Source of the DNA: UBA4285 sp050944355
Lineage (GTDB): Bacteria > Bacillota > Clostridia > Lachnospirales > Lachnospiraceae
DNA length: 14,529 bases
Assembly (NCBI GenBank): GCA_050944355.1
Contig: JBMNQX010000025.1
Location: 1-14,529, forward strand
Direction of reading: 5' to 3'
The translations under genes were made by a program, and so were the position numbers. Under the pieces are notes generated by a model. The model saw only the letters and a program-made list of their open reading frames with translations. It ran no database searches and had not been told where the DNA came from. Positions 1-9,400 of this stretch are shown here, piece by piece; position 1 is the stretch's first letter; the number at the start of each line of letters is the position of its first letter.

Positions 1-871
1 CCGCCGCCACGATAGACAGAAGAGCGCCATAGCCGATCTGAACCTGAGACGAAGAGCTTGTACTGCCGAAAATCACATGGTAAATGTACAGGAACATTAC
101 CATCGAGCGGTTGTTCGGGCCGCCGTCCGTCAGAACCATGATCGACTCGTAATCCTTGAAAGCGCTCGTGATCGCCAGCATCAGGACGGTCTTCAGCACC
201 GGAGCCAGCATCGGAAGCGTCACATAGAAAAATGTCTGCAGGCCGTTGGCACCGTCGATCTTCGCTGATTCGTAACAGTCCTCGCTGATACCGTTGATAC
301 CGGTTGTGAAGTACAGCATGTAGTTGCCGACACCGCCCCAGACAGCCAGAATGATAACGGCTATCATCACGTAATCCGTACTGCTGATCCACGGAATCGG
401 TTTGGAAATCAGATGAAGGCTCTCCAAAACGCCGTTCAGAACGCCATTCTGTGTCGCGAAGACAAAGGTAAAAATCATACCGGCGATAGCGGAAGAAATG
501 ACTGTCGGCATGAAGATGATTCCGCGCTGCACGGAGTGGCCTTTCATCCGCAGATTCAGCAGCACCGCAATGATAAGCGCCAGCGGAATGATAAAGAGAA
601 TTTTCAGACCGGCGTATTCAAAGGTTGTGCCGACCGACTTCCAGAATGTCTTATCCGAAAGCAGGCGCTTGAAATTGGCCGAGCCGGTATATGTCGCCGT
701 GAATCCGTTGTAGTTATAGCAGATGTAGCGGAACATCCAGATAAACGGATAAATCGAGCAGACCACCAGCAGAATCGTACTGGGAAGCAGCATCAAAAAC
801 ACAGAAATTTTTTCCTTTTTCGAGGTCTTGCGCCTCACCGCCCCAGCTCCTTCGGACTTTTTTATTTTCAT
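1..871 (-). CDS. Sugar ABC transporter permease (CUT1, MalF/UgpA-like), 3' end cut by window
   Basis: Inner-membrane permease of a carbohydrate ABC importer, probably one of a pair of permeases that form the channel for the substrate delivered by the lipoprotein encoded just upstream. I translated the minus frame from the ATG at 871, which follows GAGG five bases upstream; about 290 residues are visible and there is no stop before the window edge. A Lys/Arg-rich N-terminus (1-21) is followed by a first membrane segment at about 24-48 (LLPSTILLVV) and further hydrophobic segments. The EAA loop that contacts the ATPase is clear at about 197-222 (ESAKIDGAN, then LPML), and the later LTDGGPNN motif is usual in MalF/UgpA-type permeases. 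A second permease would be expected just past the left edge. Family assignment is firm; the substrate is unknown. Confidence 0.93.
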   Translation of the reverse strand, partial: MKIKKSEGAGAVRRKTSKKEKISVFLMLLPSTILLVVCSIYPFIWMFRYICYNYNGFTATYTGSANFKRLLSDKTFWKSVGTTFEYAGLKILFIIPLALIIAVLLNLRMKGHSVQRGIIFMPTVISSAIAGMIFTFVFATQNGVLNGVLESLHLISKPIPWISSTDYVMIAVIILAVWGGVGNYMLYFTTGINGISEDCYESAKIDGANGLQTFFYVTLPMLAPVLKTVLMLAITSAFKDYESIMVLTDGGPNNRSMVMFLYIYHVIFGSTSSSSQVQIGYGALLSIVAA

Positions 872-896
872 TTTGTCCTCTTTCTACTGTAAAAGC

Positions 897-923
897 GGGA
901 GCCGCCCATACGGACTGGCTCCC
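897..923 (-). promoter_or_regulatory. Stem-loop between binding-protein and permease genes
   Basis: A 7-bp perfect inverted repeat, GGGAGCC and GGCTCCC with a 13-base loop, lies in the 74-bp gap after the binding-protein stop. On the minus-strand transcript it is followed by GC and then TTTT, so it looks like a weak or leaky terminator or an RNA-stabilising 3' stem. In ABC importers such stems often keep the binding protein in excess over the membrane subunits; that role is inferred here. Confidence 0.6.
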
Positions 924-945
924 TTGTTGTACCTTCTGAACGGAT

Positions 946-2367
946 TTAATATGACAGATACTGAGCAGTTCCCTGCGACGGATGAAGCGGATCATAGTCT
1001 GAAATAACCAGACGTTTGACGGATCCGGATGCCACATCGGCTTCCAGCGCCTCATTGTAGCGGGTGTTCAGATCTTCGATAGCCTCATCGGCACTGATAT
1101 ATCCCATGACAGCATTCCAAAGGACCGTTCTGTAATCGTCTCCTTCAATGTTGACAGCCGGAACCGTCGGATAAACATCCTCATAGTCAAGTTTTGAGAA
1201 ATCTGCCAGACGGCCGATCTTACTCTTGTCGATCCTGCTGTCCATATAATCGGTGATCGGCAGGCAGTAGCCGCCTTCGAGATAACCTTTCAGGAACTCT
1301 TCCGACTGGAAATAGCTGATGACTTTCCATGCCGCGTCTTTGTGCTCGGAAGTGCTTATCATGCCATAACCCTTGGACGGGGTCGTCTCCAGCGCACCCT
1401 TGATCTCGCCGGTCAGTGACGGAACTTCCGCAACGCCCCACTCAAAGTCTGTGATCGGAAGCTGTTCTGTGAATACGCTTGCTTCCTGGGATGCGTTTGA
1501 CCAGAGCGCAAAGGCTCCCTGCGCGAAAAGGGCTCTCATGTTGTCGACGCCCTGCTGATCCGGATAAGCTGCCTTGACAAGTTCCTGACCTTTTTCAATC
1601 AGCTCTTTATAGCCCGAGAAATCAAACCGGCCGTTTACGTAGTCGTATCGGTAAATGCCGGAAACCTCACCGACCATCTCGAGGAATCTCTCAAACGGAG
1701 AAGAAGACGTAAAGCCAACGCCGTAATACTCTCCATTTCCGTTGTCCGTGATGGTCTGAGCCATTTCGATATACTCATCAAGCGTCTTTGGAATAGAGGT
1801 GTATCCGTTCTCTTCCAGCAGGTCCTTGTTGTACTCAACGCGCACACCGGATCTCATGCCGCTGTACACATAATAGATCTGCCCGTTCTGAGCATTCAGA
1901 CCTTCGTACATATGATCATAGGGCTCATTGACTGTCTGGTATTCCGGGTCTGAATCGATATAATCGTTGAGAGGCTCAAGAATACCGCTGTCGACCCAGT
2001 TGCTCAGCGACGAGCTCGGACTTCCGATGACATCCGGCGCGTTGCTCTCGCCATTGACGGCCATCTGGATCATCGTGTCGTAATTGTCTGTAATGATCGT
2101 CAGCTCAATGTAGATATTGTCAGTATTGGTCTCATTGTACTGATCGATCATCTCCGTTACATACTCTTCATCGTGACGGTCGTTGGACCAGACATTGACG
2201 ACCGTCTTTCCCTCAGCCTCGGCCTGCTCCGCCGACGAGCTGCCCGATGTTTCTGTTGTCGATGCGCTGGCGGATTCTGTGCTCTCAGAAGTATTTCCGC
2301 ACGCGGCAAGGGATGCCCCCATCGCTCCGGCAAGAGCGGCTGCGGCAACTCTTTTGAATTTGATCAT
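946..2367 (-). CDS. Extracellular sugar-binding lipoprotein of an ABC importer
   Basis: Solute-binding lipoprotein (473 residues) that captures a saccharide outside the membrane and delivers it to the permease encoded downstream. The start at 2367 is chosen because AAGGAGGAAGGA stands directly before it and the protein then opens with a proper lipoprotein signal: MIKFKR, a hydrophobic Ala-rich stretch, and the lipobox LAAC with the lipidated Cys at 23. A Ser/Thr/Glu/Ala-rich linker covers about 25-53, followed by a family 1 (MalE/UgpB-like) fold. Recognisable segments are VNVWSNDRHDEEYV, an N-terminal lobe with NAPDVIG, and SKGYGMISTSEHKDAAWKV. It is divergent from the YesN/YesM-like regulator genes, which fits induction by them. 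An in-frame ATG 13 codons upstream (2406) would spoil the signal peptide. The ligand cannot be predicted; mannose-containing oligosaccharides are a guess from the neighbours. Confidence 0.95.
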   Translation of the reverse strand: MIKFKRVAAAALAGAMGASLAACGNTSESTESASASTTETSGSSSAEQAEAEGKTVVNVWSNDRHDEEYVTEMIDQYNETNTDNIYIELTIITDNYDTMIQMAVNGESNAPDVIGSPSSSLSNWVDSGILEPLNDYIDSDPEYQTVNEPYDHMYEGLNAQNGQIYYVYSGMRSGVRVEYNKDLLEENGYTSIPKTLDEYIEMAQTITDNGNGEYYGVGFTSSSPFERFLEMVGEVSGIYRYDYVNGRFDFSGYKELIEKGQELVKAAYPDQQGVDNMRALFAQGAFALWSNASQEASVFTEQLPITDFEWGVAEVPSLTGEIKGALETTPSKGYGMISTSEHKDAAWKVISYFQSEEFLKGYLEGGYCLPITDYMDSRIDKSKIGRLADFSKLDYEDVYPTVPAVNIEGDDYRTVLWNAVMGYISADEAIEDLNTRYNEALEADVASGSVKRLVISDYDPLHPSQGTAQYLSY

Positions 2368-2388
2368 TCCTTCCTCCTTACTTGCGCA

Positions 2389-2414
2389 AACTACATGTCC
2401 GTTCACATGTAGTT
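2389..2414 (-). promoter_or_regulatory. 9-bp inverted repeat upstream of the binding-protein gene
   Basis: AACTACATG and CATGTAGTT form a perfect 9-bp inverted repeat around an 8-base centre, ending 22 bases before the lipoprotein start codon. It could be a dyad operator or a leader stem-loop close to the ribosome site. AraC-type regulators such as the neighbouring response regulator usually bind direct repeats, so a second regulator or an RNA role is as likely. I could not place a convincing promoter for this gene upstream of it. Confidence 0.5.
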
Positions 2415-2503
2415 TTGTTTTTCTTAATCAAAATTTAACATTGAAAAACGTTCAGCCAGAGGACACATCTCAACATCTCTGTGGCAAATTCCATGAATTC
2501 CGC

Positions 2504-2532
2504 CTGACATTCTTTCGCCGGCTTGGTACAAT
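2504..2532 (+). promoter_or_regulatory. Sigma-A-type promoter for the two-component system operon
   Basis: CTGACA (2504-2509), a 17-base spacer and TACAAT (2527-2532) give five of six matches to each of the TTGACA and TATAAT boxes, with TG one base upstream of the -10 box as in extended -10 promoters. Transcription would begin near 2539, leaving a leader of about 47 bases before the response regulator start at 2586. It also argues against the upstream in-frame ATG at 2523, which would lie inside the promoter. Confidence 0.65.
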
Positions 2533-2585
2533 CTGATAAAATTTCAAGACAAAAGAAGGGGGGAGTTTTTAGGAGCAAATGGCAA

Positions 2586-4217
2586 ATGTCTGAATATACT
2601 GCAGTAATTTGTGACGATGAGTCTTCCATTGTGGACGAGCTGACACACGCCGTGCGTTGGGAAGAACTGGGCATCTCAATTGTCGGGAGCGCATCCGGCG
2701 GACGCGAGGCATTGGATCTGATATTAAACAAGAGGCCGGATATCGTCATAATGGACATCCGCATGCCGGATCTCTCGGGCCTGGAAGTCATGAAAGCTGT
2801 GCGCGAAGCAAAGCTCACAACAGAATTCATTATTCTTTCCGGATACGATGAATTCAACTACGCAAAAGAAGCAATCCGGTTTGGCGCAAAAGCCTATCTT
2901 CTGAAGCCGCTGAACCTCAACGAACTCTATGATGAACTCTATGATATCTGCACGCAGAGTGCCGGAAGACAGCGCCCGAATGCCGCTTATCTGAAAAAAA
3001 TAACGGAAAATTTTCTGCGGAATCTGATCAGCGGACACATCACAAGTCAGGAATCCCTGACGAGCCGTCTGTCCGGATCCGGCTCGTTTCTTCACGACGG
3101 AAAGAGCTACTGCATCTGCCTTTCCTGGGAAGAGCCAATCCTGCGGAACGGAGCCACATCCGCCAGGATTCTGCACGCCATCGACACTTGTTCACTGAAA
3201 GATCCTCATGTATTTTTGGTTTATACCGACTCGCAGATTGCCGGCGTGTGCAACAGCGGCGCCGGAGACCCCTTAGGCGACTGTATCCGCATACAGGGAA
3301 AACTCGCAGACGAATCCATCCCGACACCGCTTATCGGCATCGGCGATCCGGTCGAAAGTCTTCTTCAGGTGCCTTATTCCTATAACCGCGCCCTCACGGC
3401 CATGACCTATCAGATTTACAACAACAGGCAGAACGTTTTCCCCTGGACCGTTATCTGCGCTACACCACCCGCCAGAAAATTCACGGATATTGACTGTCTT
3501 TCGCTCGTACAGTGCATCGTAAAAGGAGACCGAAAAGGAATTCAAAATGCCTGCAAAGACTTCCTCAATGAACTTATGTACGTCCCGATGCCGGCGCCGA
3601 ACTATCTGCTCGGCGGATGCTATTCTCTCTGCCAGCGGATTGACAGGGAATTTGCCGAATGGACACAGAGCGATATACAGGGGCTTTCAGCTCCCAGAGA
3701 ACTCTATTCTCTGAGGAGTATCGACACCATAACAGGCTGGCTGATTCAGCGCTTCACATATCTTTCGGAATACATCGACGCTGTCTACGGGTATGGACGG
3801 CAGAAATCAGGCAGCGAGACATCCGGGCTTTCTTCATCGGAAAAGTCTGCCAAAGACGGATTACCTGTGCGGACCGATGATCCTGTCAAATGTGATGATG
3901 AGATCGTCCGAAAAGCCGCGTCGTGGATTCAATCCCATATTCTGGACAACCCGAGAATCGAAGATGTGGCCCGAGAAGTTCATCTGAGCAGTTCTTATTT
4001 TGCCATCTATTTCAAGAAGAAGACCGGAATCAATCTCCGGGATTACATGCTGCGCGAAAAAATGGAATACGCCAGAATTGCGCTGCTGAAACCGGAGACG
4101 CAGGTCGGGGAGCTCGCGCTGACACTCGGGTACAACGACTACCGTTCCTTTTCCCGCGCTTTCAAGAACATCACGGGCCTGACTCCTTCTGACTTTCAGG
4201 CAAAGTATCGTCACTGA
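2586..4217 (+). CDS. Response regulator, YesN-like (receiver plus AraC-type HTH)
   Basis: Cytoplasmic transcription factor (543 residues) paired with the histidine kinase encoded 35 bp downstream. The receiver domain spans about 1-125: acidic pair D10-D11, phospho-acceptor D57 within IVIMDIRMPD, S85 and K107 (LLKPL). A poorly conserved middle region of about 300 residues follows, and an AraC/XylS double helix-turn-helix fills about 441-543, ending in the typical GYNDYRSFSRAFK and GLTPSDF motifs. The ATG at 2586 is preferred because AGGAG lies 10 bases upstream and because it opens directly into the receiver fold; an upstream ATG would add 21 residues and overlaps the promoter. By family precedent it activates sugar-uptake genes, here probably the divergent transporter and its own operon. 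Confidence 0.95.
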   Translation: MSEYTAVICDDESSIVDELTHAVRWEELGISIVGSASGGREALDLILNKRPDIVIMDIRMPDLSGLEVMKAVREAKLTTEFIILSGYDEFNYAKEAIRFGAKAYLLKPLNLNELYDELYDICTQSAGRQRPNAAYLKKITENFLRNLISGHITSQESLTSRLSGSGSFLHDGKSYCICLSWEEPILRNGATSARILHAIDTCSLKDPHVFLVYTDSQIAGVCNSGAGDPLGDCIRIQGKLADESIPTPLIGIGDPVESLLQVPYSYNRALTAMTYQIYNNRQNVFPWTVICATPPARKFTDIDCLSLVQCIVKGDRKGIQNACKDFLNELMYVPMPAPNYLLGGCYSLCQRIDREFAEWTQSDIQGLSAPRELYSLRSIDTITGWLIQRFTYLSEYIDAVYGYGRQKSGSETSGLSSSEKSAKDGLPVRTDDPVKCDDEIVRKAASWIQSHILDNPRIEDVAREVHLSSSYFAIYFKKKTGINLRDYMLREKMEYARIALLKPETQVGELALTLGYNDYRSFSRAFKNITGLTPSDFQAKYRH

Positions 4218-4252
4218 AAACAGACATCCGTAACAGACGCAGGACATGAGCC

Positions 4253-6058
4253 ATGAAAAAATTGAGTCTGAAAACTTATTTCAAAAACGCTTCACTGCTG
4301 ACCAAGATACAAGGACTGCTGATCGGAATCACTCTTGTAGTGGTTATTGCCGTTCTGCTCACCGTTTCTATCGTCTACAGCCGATACAATGGCAGCCGGA
4401 TGGAATCCCAGATCGGGACCGAGACAGACAATGCTTCCTTTACCCTCACAAACGAACTGACCATTCTTGAGCGGAGATTCATCGACATTATCGGCACCGA
4501 AGAATTTCTGGGTGAAGTGCAGCCGATCATCAGCGAAAATTCGTGGTACCGCATCAGCTCCGGTTATTTTCAGAACTACCTCAGTGAACTGGACAGCGCC
4601 ACATACCTCGTCAGTAATTCTCTGATCGTATCCCCCGATCAGAGCCGGATTTTCTATACGCTGAAAAATTCGCCCCGCACTCCTCTCAGCGAATTTTTTG
4701 AAGAAGGTGAGCTGTCCGATATACGCGGAATAACTCTTCTGTCATCGAGATCCAATCCATTTGCCACGAACTCAAATGTCATCCCTGTGGTATTCCCCAT
4801 TCGTCTCGTCGGCAGTTATCTGCAAATTAACACCACGGATGAACCGTCTGATTTCTATGTCGTCCTCCTGCTCGGCGAAAGCATTGTCAACAACGATCTG
4901 AAACTTATCGGGAATCAGAACGACATCGAGTATTATTCTCTGCTCTCTTCTGACGGCACAGTTCTCACATCCTATGTACCGGAGGATTCGATTCTGCAGC
5001 TGGCACAGGAAGTGATTTCCAACACGTCAGAATTCGGGGAGCAGAACATCTACCACATGAGCGGCCGTTTTATCGCTGTCCGGCGCGTGACATTTGAGAA
5101 CATGTATCTCGTCGCCATCAGCCCGGAAGCCTCTGTCAGTTCCGTGCTGCAGGGCTTCTTGCAGCCGGTGATCAACATTACGCTGATCATAATACTTGTC
5201 ACGATTCTGCTCTCAATCCTCGTGACAAATCTTGTCACACGCCCGATGAAAAAGCTTCTGCAGGTCGTGAATCAGATTGAGACGGGAAGCTACCGCGAAC
5301 GTGTCACATTCAACTCCAACGATGAGGTCGGTCAGCTCATGAGCGCCATCAACGGGATGTATGACACCATTCAGACGCAGATGGTGCAGATCCGCGAGGA
5401 GGAAAGCAGCAAATACAAGACAGAACTGAAGCTTCTCACCGAACAGATCAACCCGCACTTTCTCTACAACACGCTGGAAGAAATTCAGGCCGAGGTCATC
5501 CGGGGGGATGCCCAGGCCGCCGTCAGCATGATTCAATATCTGGCGGAATATCTGCGCATCGGCCTGTCCGGCGGCCGCGATTTGATTCCGATATCCTCGG
5601 AGATCCAGCACGCGCAGGCTTATGTCAGCATCATGAATCAGCGTTTCGGTCAGAAAATCCTGTTTCTGTACCGCGTGGCGCCGGAACTTTCATCGCATCT
5701 GGTTCTGAAAACAATCCTCCAGCCATTGATCGAAAACTCTGTCCGCCACGGCTTCGGCATTGACGCCTCCGATCCGACGGCTCTGACGCCGAGCATCGAA
5801 GTGGAATTTGCCTCGCCTCAGACAAATATTCTCACCATCCGCGTCAGCGACAACGGGTCCGGATTTGACGAAGCGCAGGTCATGAAGGTCATGACGAAAG
5901 ATTCCGAGGATGCCCGCCATCACGTCGGAATTCACAATGTCTACCAGCGTCTGATCACATTTTACGGAAAAGACAATGTCACAGTCACTGTCGAGTCGAT
6001 GCCGTACTATCAGAACACGATCGCATTCACAATTCACGAAGGTCAGACACTGGAATAA
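4253..6058 (+). CDS. Sensor histidine kinase, YesM-like
   Basis: Membrane sensor kinase (601 residues) that should phosphorylate the response regulator encoded just upstream. Domain order: membrane segment 1 at about 21-43, an extracellular sensing region of about 255 residues with no motif I can name (probably a Cache-type fold), membrane segment 2 at about 306-329, a HAMP linker (from TRPMKKL to about 380), and a His_kinase domain with the phospho-acceptor H402 in QINPHFLYNTLE. A GHKL ATPase follows, with N495 in PLIENSVRHG, D533/G535 in SDNGSGFD and the G2 motif HVGIHNV. AGGA lies eight bases before the start. The large extracytoplasmic domain suggests it reads a sugar or a loaded binding protein directly. 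Length and order are normal for the family, and no key residue is missing. Confidence 0.95.
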   Translation: MKKLSLKTYFKNASLLTKIQGLLIGITLVVVIAVLLTVSIVYSRYNGSRMESQIGTETDNASFTLTNELTILERRFIDIIGTEEFLGEVQPIISENSWYRISSGYFQNYLSELDSATYLVSNSLIVSPDQSRIFYTLKNSPRTPLSEFFEEGELSDIRGITLLSSRSNPFATNSNVIPVVFPIRLVGSYLQINTTDEPSDFYVVLLLGESIVNNDLKLIGNQNDIEYYSLLSSDGTVLTSYVPEDSILQLAQEVISNTSEFGEQNIYHMSGRFIAVRRVTFENMYLVAISPEASVSSVLQGFLQPVINITLIIILVTILLSILVTNLVTRPMKKLLQVVNQIETGSYRERVTFNSNDEVGQLMSAINGMYDTIQTQMVQIREEESSKYKTELKLLTEQINPHFLYNTLEEIQAEVIRGDAQAAVSMIQYLAEYLRIGLSGGRDLIPISSEIQHAQAYVSIMNQRFGQKILFLYRVAPELSSHLVLKTILQPLIENSVRHGFGIDASDPTALTPSIEVEFASPQTNILTIRVSDNGSGFDEAQVMKVMTKDSEDARHHVGIHNVYQRLITFYGKDNVTVTVESMPYYQNTIAFTIHEGQTLE

Positions 6059-6169
6059 TAGAATCCGTCCTCATGAAGATTGATTCTGTCCTGCTCTTTA
6101 TCATTTTCCATCTTACGATGTATTCAGGGAAATGGGCTGTCGGAAAGCGGCAGTCCGGAAAGGAATGCA

Positions 6170-6409
6170 ATGGAAGAATACATCCGGAATACGCTGTCTC
6201 AGAAGATCCGCGGAGACGGAGGATGGGTGGAATTTTCATCCTTTGACGGAAAAACCCTGACGCTGATTTTCAGGGCTGAGTGCTCAAAATGTATGATTCT
6301 GAACCGCTGTGAAAAATGGATTCACGACGAAATACTCCGGGATCTGAACACGGACGTTACGGTTGTGGGAATCCGAAAAAAACCGTTTTTCTGGGATACG
6401 GTCGCCTGA
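6170..6409 (+). CDS. Small NifU C-terminal-like protein (79 aa)
   Basis: A 79-residue protein whose middle resembles the NifU C-terminal scaffold domain: GDGGWVEF at 15-22 matches the family DGGDVEL-type motif, and ECSKC gives the CxxC pair C38 and C41, with a third Cys at 47. NifU domains carry a Fe-S cluster for delivery to target proteins, usually as dimers using the CxxC. No other Isc/Suf gene is nearby. The start at 6170 is used because AAAGGA lies just upstream; an in-frame ATG at 6080 would add 30 residues unlike the family. It lies 111 bp after the kinase and 55 bp before the mannosidase, on the same strand, so it is probably co-transcribed. The distance from canonical NifU is large, so the fold is likely but the function is unproven. 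Confidence 0.75.
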   Translation: MEEYIRNTLSQKIRGDGGWVEFSSFDGKTLTLIFRAECSKCMILNRCEKWIHDEILRDLNTDVTVVGIRKKPFFWDTVA

Positions 6410-6464
6410 GGCGGCCTGAAAATCACATTTCAGAAAAAAGCAGCGGTAACAGAGGGGAAGCATC

Positions 6465-9400
6465 ATGGCATTTGTAAAAGTTGTGCGGCGCTCGATGCGT
6501 CCGGAAGAATGGACAGATCTGCGCTATGGCTGGATCAAGCGGGCCATCGTGAAGGACCGCTTCGAAATCAGGGGACTTCAGATCCGCGACGCCCACCAGA
6601 TCGCGGAAAATCAGTATATTTATGACAATGATTACCGGCAGCTGAACCGGGGCGATATGTATTTCACGCCTGACGGCAGTGTCTTTATCAAAGGCAGCGC
6701 AAAAATACCGGATGAGTTTGCCGGTCAGAAGACATATTTCATGCTTCACACGGCGGCCGAAATGCTGGTGAAGATCAACGGTCGGTACGCGGGCGGCATC
6801 GATCCGAACCGCGACCGGCTCCTGCTCGATCCATTTGTCAGGGAGAACGGAACATTTGACATTGAAATCGAAGCGTTTAACCGGTCCAAGCCGGACGACG
6901 AGCGCAATCCGGAGGCAATGGCAAGCCGCGGCTGCCGGCAGATTTTTGAGGGCGCGTGGATTGTCACGCTGCGAGAGGATCTGCTGAAGCTGTACTATGA
7001 TCTGACGATTCTGCTGGATATCGCGAAGTCGGATCAGTTTGACGAGGATTACCGAGCTTTCCTGAACCGGGAGCTCAACGCGGCGCTGAATCTTGTGGAC
7101 TTCGACACATGGGAAGGGGTTCCGGCGGCGCTGGATTACATCGAGAAGCACATTTATCAGAATACCGATTTCCGTTCGAGCGGCAATGTGGCGCTGGTAG
7201 GCCATTCACACCTGGATCTGGCGTACTACTGGCGTCGTATTCATGTGGTTCAGAAAAATGCCCGCACGGTGCTGATTCAGATGCGGCTGATGGACGAGTA
7301 TCCGGACTTTCACTATGCGCACACCCAGCCGTATGCCTATGAGCTTCTGAAAGAATATTATCCGGAGTTGTTCGCGGAGTTAAAGGAAAAAGTCAAAAGC
7401 GGTCAGTTCGAGCCCGTCGGCGCCATGTACGTGGAACCGGACTGCAACCTGCCGTCCGCGGAGTCGCTTATCCGCCAGTGCCTGTACGGCCAGCAGTTCT
7501 ACCGCCGCGAATTCGGAATCACCGTGGACAGCGCATGGCTGCCGGACGTATTCGGCAACAGCTGGATTCTCCCGCAGATCCTGAAAAAGTCCGGCGTGAA
7601 CTATTTCGTGTCCAACAAAATGTCCACGTGGAACGACACAAACCGTTTCCCGCACAACAACTTCCTGTGGAAAGGCATTGACGGTTCCCGCATCTATGCC
7701 TGCGTTCCGCCGACCCACTTCATCACCTGGAACATGCCTTCTCAGATCATGGAGAACTGGAACGCCTATCAGGACAAGGAGACCGGCGGGCAGACGCTCT
7801 CGATGTTCGGATACGGCGACGGCGGCTCGGGCGTGACCGAAGAAATGATCGAGATGATGCACCGCTTCGGAAAGCTCTCAATCATGCCCAAAACCGAACA
7901 CATGCGCGCGGACGAATTCCTGCACCGCAATTTCGACGGCAACAGGAATCTCGCAACCTGGGACAGTGAACTCTATCTCGAGATGCACCGCGGAACCTTC
8001 ACGACAAAGTCTGTCCTGAAAGCATTCAACCGCCGCCTCGAGTTCAAGCTCCGCACCGCTGAACTTCTATCCGTTCTCCGCATGAAAAATGGTGAAGAAT
8101 ACCCGCACGATGTTCTCGACTGGGCCTGGAAGAAGCTTCTGCTGAATCAGTTCCACGACATTCTCCCGGGGAGCCATATCAATCCGGTCTTTGAGGATGC
8201 CGTGCGCGATTATGAAAAAGTTGAACGGGTGCTCGACGACCTGATCGCCGGAAAGCCTGTGGCCGTTCCGGCACCGGAAAAAGAACCGCCGTACGAAAAC
8301 GATGCTTTCCGGTTCGCGGACGGGCTCGACGAAACCGGCCGCCGCAAAACATCACCTGACAAATACAGCCAGGCTGAAATCAGCGGCGCCGCTGATGCCA
8401 ATGATGCCGCTGACGCCGAAGATTCCACAGCATCCGTGAGCGCGGCGCCTACAGCGAAAAAAGTTCATCTCTTCAATCCGCTCAACAAGCAGCGGATGGG
8501 AATCACATTTGTCAGGGATGAAGACGGCGACAGCATCCGCGAGGGCTGCCGCGGATTTTACGTGAAGGCAGACGTCGCGCCGCTGTCGGTGGGCGAGGTC
8601 CATCTGAAAGCCGGGAGAGACACTTCCTGGTTTTCGTGTGGCAGGACCTGCGAAAGCTTCCGAGTCGAGACGCCATTCTATCAGGCAGAGCTGAACGCCG
8701 ACGGCAGTTTCAAGAGCCTGCTCGACAAGCGGTTTTCACGCGAGTGGGTGGACGGCGCATTCAACAAACTTCACATTTATCAGGACGTTCCCGGTATGTA
8801 CGACGCCTGGGACATTCTGCCGAATTACAAAGAAGTCGAGTACGACTGGACGCTTCTCTCGCCGCTTGCGCTCATGCACGCGACGGCGCAGACCGCCGAA
8901 TTCGCGGTGAAACTTGCGACACCGAAAGGCAGCCCGTGGACAATGATCGTCCGTTTCTTTAAGGACAGCCCGGCGATTGAAGTCGAGAACATAACGGACT
9001 GGAACGAAAAACACCGTCTGGTCAAGGCTTCATTTGGCATCAATGTGCTGTCGCGCGAGCTTGTCTGCGACACAAGCGCCGGCTATATCCGCCGCGAGAC
9101 GCACCGCAACACGACCTGGCAGCAGGCGCGCTTTGAGGTCTGCCATCACAAGTGGGCCGACTTTGCGGAAAAAGACGGCGGCGTCGCTCTGATCAATGAG
9201 GGCAAGTACGGCCTTGGCGTCGAGGAGAACGGCTACTCGCTTTCGCTTCTGCGCTCGACCATCCGCCCGGATGTGCTCTCTGACATCGGCCATCATGATT
9301 TCTGCTATGTGATTCTGCCGCACGAGGGCGACCATGTCGACGCGCATGTGAACGACCTGGCATTCGAGTACAATGTGCCGCTTGTGCGCACTGAGATGAA

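Noticed and set aside
413..892. A 159-codon plus-strand open frame opposite the permease gene
   Set aside because: The minus strand has a convincing permease with membrane segments and an EAA loop; the plus frame gives a His/Gln/Arg-rich product without a domain.
2368..2406. Longer start for the sugar-binding protein (ATG at 2406)
   Set aside because: It would put 13 polar residues before the lipoprotein signal and would translate through the AAGGAGG ribosome site.
2441..2454. cre-like catabolite-control site (TTGAAAAACGTTCA)
   Set aside because: The two half-sites are one base too far apart for the cre consensus and the centre is shifted, so it is no better than chance in an AT-rich leader.
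6416..6433. CTGAAA...TTTCAG dyad before the mannosidase ribosome site as operator or terminator
   Set aside because: Only 6-bp AT-rich arms with no T run after them; the gap is short and the genes are likely co-transcribed.
6423..7205. A 260-codon open frame on the minus strand antisense to the mannosidase N-terminus
   Set aside because: It lies wholly opposite a clear GH38 gene, has no recognisable domain, and is the kind of long antisense frame that codon bias produces in GC-rich coding DNA.
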